From contig JACKBJ010000001.1 in the NCBI GenBank assembly GCA_020634625.1, forward strand, positions 124,001 to 188,000: a stretch of DNA of 64,000 nucleotides, written 5' to 3'. Each line of letters begins with the position of its first letter. The first letter of the stretch is position 1. A model generated the notes under the pieces. That model ran no database searches and was not told the origin of the DNA. It saw only the letters and a program-made list of their open reading frames with translations. Both the position numbers and the translations under genes were made by a program. Below are positions 61,601 to 64,000 of the stretch, piece by piece. The DNA is from Caldilineae bacterium. Lineage in GTDB: Bacteria; Chloroflexota; Anaerolineae; Epilineales; Epilineaceae.

Positions 61601-61875
61601 GAGAGATCGGCGGCCGGCAGTCGCTCGGAGCGCTCGATCCCACCGTCGGGTCGTCGCGACGCGTGCAGGTCCATCAGGTCGACGTGCGCCAGGCCAAAGG
61701 CCGGCAGGGTCTCGACCGGGCCCTGCTGCAGCGCGGCGGCTGGTCGGGCCGCCTCCACCAAGGTCGGTCGCGAGGGACCCATGAACAGGCACAGGCCGAC
61801 CGGTAGCAGGGCCAGACAGGGCCGTCGCCAGGTCGCGGGTCGAGCGGCCCCGTCGCCGCGCATCGGGCTCGGCAT
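58678..61875 (-). CDS. Secreted glycoside-hydrolase-like protein (clan GH-A fold)
   Basis: A 1065-residue secreted protein. The ATG at 61875 lies 5 bp after the preceding stop and gives a signal peptide (PCLALLPVGLCLFMGP). Residues about 45-460 form a TIM barrel with WEIGNEPNLAHFW, whose Glu matches the acid/base of GH5/GH39-like enzymes, and WVTEMGVPIW as the likely nucleophile strand. An Ig-like domain (YQVFVSEGWSPGDPPDW, YAFAARASDRAGNWS), a P/T/S-rich linker, an internal GRLWLPTLLRNQ motif and a C-terminal jelly-roll (SSWRSFDYDLSAWSGRRVEI) follow. Substrate cannot be stated. Confidence 0.75.
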   Translation of the reverse strand: MPSPMRGDGAARPATWRRPCLALLPVGLCLFMGPSRPTLVEAARPAAALQQGPVETLPAFGLAHVDLMDLHASRRPDGGIERSERLPAADLSDRYGKAAAAGSGWNRWSLYWDMIETTPGAYDWQVSDGIVQRDRAAGLRTLAILQGTPGFHSTILAGQSAVRPAMTPVAGHGRSALLRGPDPFGLRSGLEAEPPLRPEAAPPSGLDRPIFIGAAGTTDDPALALRVNPDHPWARFVAASVTRYGPGGELARAMGWPSDSGVRTWEIGNEPNLAHFWSGSPAQFARYLEVAYLVIHWIDPGAIVLHGGIADDASAGTWYNAFLDALVARAGQSPLVRRHAWYFDAAAWHWYVYPNLLVTGPAQARRLLAGRGLPEKPIWVTEMGVPIWSEHPGPCWDPTSPWRASAPEQAGYVWQALAEGLASRVQVQILFQLYDDCGNGPSSYDAFGLVRNHASNQCWTPPEGQACWRLDPRLAGVPRPAYAALALASRELSGAELLWRPPRDANFSQRLLFYRPPDSRVQLVWNWLRAEQQVELFATGPEASIHALDADGALTSRQVAPVGGKHLLTLPGTTNRNNPGNQSPVMAGRPLILVERDAYAPFRAQVQGLPERSADPGLDLVVDAADGGTGIGAYQVFVSEGWSPGDPPDWQPVGEARDWPADRLSGTAGWRFEGRPGRRYAFAARASDRAGNWSTLPGEPQAWTLVDGPGPSPEPPSATPPTAPTPTSPSPTPPTATRVPPSPTPTALGPGPASATPSREAGSATVAPTPEAGRLWLPTLLRNQALGPATEPDCAPLVARVLGPKGVPVPAGPGARWWLQARLPDGGQVRIEAGLGEAICGAGALEIGAAAVGFGLWPDQPIARGLEIRLPYAPNAIVNADFEAADALTSWRLSGSAPARAAGPDAAFSGRAAAVLGAAFVGQPELGGGGNSTLSQVLRLPMGSPTFSGRYRIDGRLNCDATGCRRRDRLEVIVVDDERSDRPASYLTRERPLAEDTGSSWRSFDYDLSAWSGRRVEIILNLFQPDAVDPSQAWLDNLSIGVPSGTLPDGSAPADAAPSQRSAVR

Positions 61876-61880
61876 GCCGG

Positions 61881-63527
61881 TCAGCGCGATCCGTGGTTCT
61901 TGAAGACCGCCGGCGCGAAGAGGTTGTAGAGCGTTGGAAGCGGGGTGGCGTTCGGATCGGGGGTGGCCGGCACGCGAGTCGGTGTCTGGGTCGGGGTGTT
62001 CCCACCGCCGCCTTGGACGGCGACCGGCTCGGACAGGGCGGAGCTGTTGCCGTTGGTGTCGGTGCAGCTGGCCGTCACGAACTTGTGCGCGATCGGACCG
62101 GGCGCCTCGAAGATGAACAAGCCGGTGGTCGCCTCGGCCTTGACGGCGCCCTCGTACCACCGCGCCTCTCCCTTTTCGTCGGAGTAGATCTCGACGTCGC
62201 CGCCGCGGCAGCTGGAGGCACTGCCCACCACACGGGCAGGGCTGGCGCTGTTGATCTTGGGCGCCTTGACGCCCGCGTTCGCGCCCTGCGAGACCTGGAT
62301 GCCGATCCCGTTGTTGTTCCAGACCGCGTTCTGCGAGATCCGGTTGCCGCGAGCGCTGGCGCCGGCGATCGAGATGCCGCCCTTGTCGTTGCAGGCGACG
62401 AAGTTGCGTTCGATGCGCGTGGCGTTGACCCCGTTGTTGATCTGGATGCCGAGCTGGCCGTTGCCGGCGCAGGTCTCGGCGTCGGATTGGAGCCCGATCA
62501 GGTTCTCGTGGATCACGGTGCGGTAGCTGCCGTCGTACACCGAGATCCCGGAAGTCTCGACGCCGGCGATGGTGTTGTCGGCGATCTCGGTGTCGTTCGA
62601 GCCGACCTTGACCGTCACGCCGGCCTGGAGCCCGGCTGGCTGGCCGGCTAGATCGAGGCCAAAGCGGTTCCCGATGACCTTGTTGCCGTTCGCGTCCTGC
62701 GTGATCGACACACCCGAGCCGAGCGTGCTGGCAGCGAAGACGTTCTGGTTGGCGCCGACGCCGCCGATGGTGTTGCCGCTGGAACCCAAGGTCACCTGCA
62801 CGCAGTCATCCTGCAGCGGACGGCGAACCGTCCCGTCGCCGGTGATGCCGCACCAGTTGCCGAGCACCCGGTTGCCGCTCGAGCTACGGTCCCGGATCTG
62901 GATCCCGACGGCCGGCCGAATCCCGTAGAGCGCCAGACCCGGCCCGAACTGGTTGTTGGTGGCGCCCTCCCCCAGCAGGCCCTGGCGAACCACGAATGCC
63001 GCGATCTGGAAGTCGCCCTCCACGTCGAAGCCCTTGAAGGTGTTGCCGGAGCTCTCGATGACGAAGGCATGCTCGAGCTGACCCGCGCCGGGGGTGATGA
63101 CGATCTTGTTGTCGGCCGGGCTCGACCAGCCTTCGATGTCCAGCGAGAAGTCGATGGTCGTGCCGTTCTGGCTCAGGCTGTAGGCCAGTCCGTTCTCGGC
63201 GAACTCGAAGTACCACTTGCCGGTGGCAGCATCGTAGCCCGGATCCTCGCGGCTGAGCGGTTTGGCCAGGGGCGAGCAGCGCTTGGCGCCCGGCGTGCCC
63301 GGCTCGAAGCAGGCTCGGATGGTGCCCTGCATCCCGGCGCCCTCGATGCGCTCGATGGCCGATCGCAGGGGGCAGTCCTGCTGCGGCAGGCAGTGGTTCG
63401 CCTGCACCGGCAGGTCCTCGGTGGTGTTGACGTAGACGGCGAAGCCGCCCTGGGCGCTCGCCGTGTCGGCGAACAGCAGCAGGCCGGGCAACAGGAGCGC
63501 GAGCAGGCGCGGCGCGCGGTGGGACAC
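61881..63527 (-). CDS. Secreted CSLREA-type right-handed beta-helix protein
   Basis: A 548-residue secreted protein starting at GTG, with GAGGAGGG 6 nt upstream and a signal peptide (RLLALLLPGLLLFADTASAQ). The opening VYVNTTEDLPVQANHC and CPLRSAIERIEG are a variant CSLREA domain. Parallel beta-helix rungs follow (SGNTIGGVGANQNVF, NKVIGNRFGLDLAG, TRIERNFVACNDKGGISIAG), with Asn ladders. An Ig-like part (VTASCTDTNGNSSALSEP) and a P/T linker precede the tail LYNLFAPAVFKNHGSR. It is the first gene of the run with the glycoside-hydrolase-like and DsbA-like genes. Confidence 0.78.
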   Translation of the reverse strand: MSHRAPRLLALLLPGLLLFADTASAQGGFAVYVNTTEDLPVQANHCLPQQDCPLRSAIERIEGAGMQGTIRACFEPGTPGAKRCSPLAKPLSREDPGYDAATGKWYFEFAENGLAYSLSQNGTTIDFSLDIEGWSSPADNKIVITPGAGQLEHAFVIESSGNTFKGFDVEGDFQIAAFVVRQGLLGEGATNNQFGPGLALYGIRPAVGIQIRDRSSSGNRVLGNWCGITGDGTVRRPLQDDCVQVTLGSSGNTIGGVGANQNVFAASTLGSGVSITQDANGNKVIGNRFGLDLAGQPAGLQAGVTVKVGSNDTEIADNTIAGVETSGISVYDGSYRTVIHENLIGLQSDAETCAGNGQLGIQINNGVNATRIERNFVACNDKGGISIAGASARGNRISQNAVWNNNGIGIQVSQGANAGVKAPKINSASPARVVGSASSCRGGDVEIYSDEKGEARWYEGAVKAEATTGLFIFEAPGPIAHKFVTASCTDTNGNSSALSEPVAVQGGGGNTPTQTPTRVPATPDPNATPLPTLYNLFAPAVFKNHGSR

Positions 63528-63597
63528 GATCGGCCCTCCTCTTCGGGTACCAGAGATCGGCGCGGGACCAGGGGTCCGCGCCATCGGCGCAGACCCG

Positions 63598-63606
63598 ATT
63601 ATACCA
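63598..63606 (-). promoter_or_regulatory. Extended -10 promoter of the beta-helix/GH/DsbA run
   Basis: TGGTATAAT on the minus strand with a perfect TATAAT; predicted leader of about 65 nt to the GTG at 63527. Confidence 0.6.
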
Positions 63607-63645
63607 GACCTGACGTCGCATCCTGGTCGCCCGGCAGAGCCCGCG

Positions 63646-64000
63646 CTAGGGCGACTCGGGCGTCGCCTCGGGATCGCCGGCGTAGTAGATGCGGTAGATC
63701 CGACCGCCGCCCTCGTCGGAGACGAGCAAGGCACCGTCGGCGGCCAGCTCGAGGTCGACCGGGCTGCCCCAGCGTCGGGTGTCGGGCCGCAACCAGCCGC
63801 TGGCGAAGTCGAAGACGTCGCCGCGCGGCGCCCAGCCGTTCATCGGCACCCGAACGATGTTGTAGCCACCGGGCAGCTCGCGCCGCAGGCCCGATCCCGA
63901 CAAGGCCACGTAGAGGTCGCCCCGATAGGTCTCGGGAAACTGGAGGCCATCGTAGAAGCGCAGACCGGCCACGCCGGCCTGGCCGAGCAGCTCGACCATC
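63646..64000 (-). CDS. Glucose/sorbosone dehydrogenase-like protein, C-terminal fragment
   Basis: The last 118 or so residues of a protein that continues beyond the right edge. FYDGLQFPETYRGDLYVALS and SPVDLELAADGALLVSDEGG, then RIYRIYY, are the end of the PQQ-dependent sugar-dehydrogenase propeller (YliI/Asd-like). These are soluble or secreted six-bladed propellers that oxidise sugars. The start is outside the window. Confidence 0.8.
   Translation of the reverse strand, partial: MVELLGQAGVAGLRFYDGLQFPETYRGDLYVALSGSGLRRELPGGYNIVRVPMNGWAPRGDVFDFASGWLRPDTRRWGSPVDLELAADGALLVSDEGGGRIYRIYYAGDPEATPESP

Overview
This 64 kb window is GC-rich (roughly 70 percent by eye) bacterial chromosome, densely coded on both strands. 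The housekeeping genes and the secreted proteins both look like a member of Chloroflexota. The hints are the many secreted beta-helix, propeller and P/T-rich proteins, bactofilin-like membrane proteins under an ECF sigma factor, and short aromatic-Leu-Pro motifs at protein C-termini. The phylum call is an inference from gene content, not from a marker-gene comparison. I see no insertion sequence, prophage, CRISPR array, rRNA or tRNA.

Layout. 1-4.7 kb: the start of a UMF1-family transporter behind a well-formed promoter with an operator palindrome, a cohesin-like membrane-anchored protein, a MerR-type regulator, an SH3 protein, a zinc ribbon and a DegV protein. 4.8-9.7 kb: lipoprotein-alaS-ruvX-mltG run on the minus strand. 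10-13 kb: a large subtilisin-fold protein that has lost its catalytic residues. 13-15.2 kb: DinB-like protein, alkaline-phosphatase-superfamily enzyme, flavin reductase. 15.3-23.5 kb: a tightly packed minus-strand run read in the order GT2 glycosyltransferase, moaC, thrC, selD, fabF, rnc, secreted FxLYD-like protein, MFS transporter. selD contains an in-frame UGA that fits selenocysteine. 23.5-28.6 kb: smc and a coupled secreted metallopeptidase, divergent from the GT2 run across a 19-bp inverted repeat that carries both promoters. 28.7-34.5 kb: a 1918-residue secreted beta-helix protein built from six modules. 34.9-46.9 kb: a membrane protein, a class A penicillin-binding protein, a bactofilin-like membrane protein, uvrA, three lipoproteins (one a rhodanese) and an unrecognised gene. 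46.8-53.9 kb: a dockerin-bearing propeller protein and the run argF-cdaA-ybbR-DUF3524 glycosyltransferase. 54-57.5 kb: ECF sigma factor, zinc-finger anti-sigma, a second bactofilin-like protein and a membrane protein. 57.7-64 kb: a small unknown gene, then a secreted beta-helix protein, a glycoside-hydrolase-like protein and a DsbA-like thioredoxin in one minus-strand run, and the end of a sorbosone-dehydrogenase-like gene.

Themes. A large share of the genes act at or outside the cell surface. Several secreted proteins end in a similar short motif, and the window holds both a cohesin-like and a dockerin domain. Promoters recur as an extended -10 of the form TGCTATANT. At three genes (smc, the dockerin protein and a two-TM membrane protein) this element lies only 6-7 nt from the start codon, which predicts leaderless mRNAs. 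Functions are assigned from recognisable motifs; starts were chosen from Shine-Dalgarno spacing, signal peptides and overlaps.
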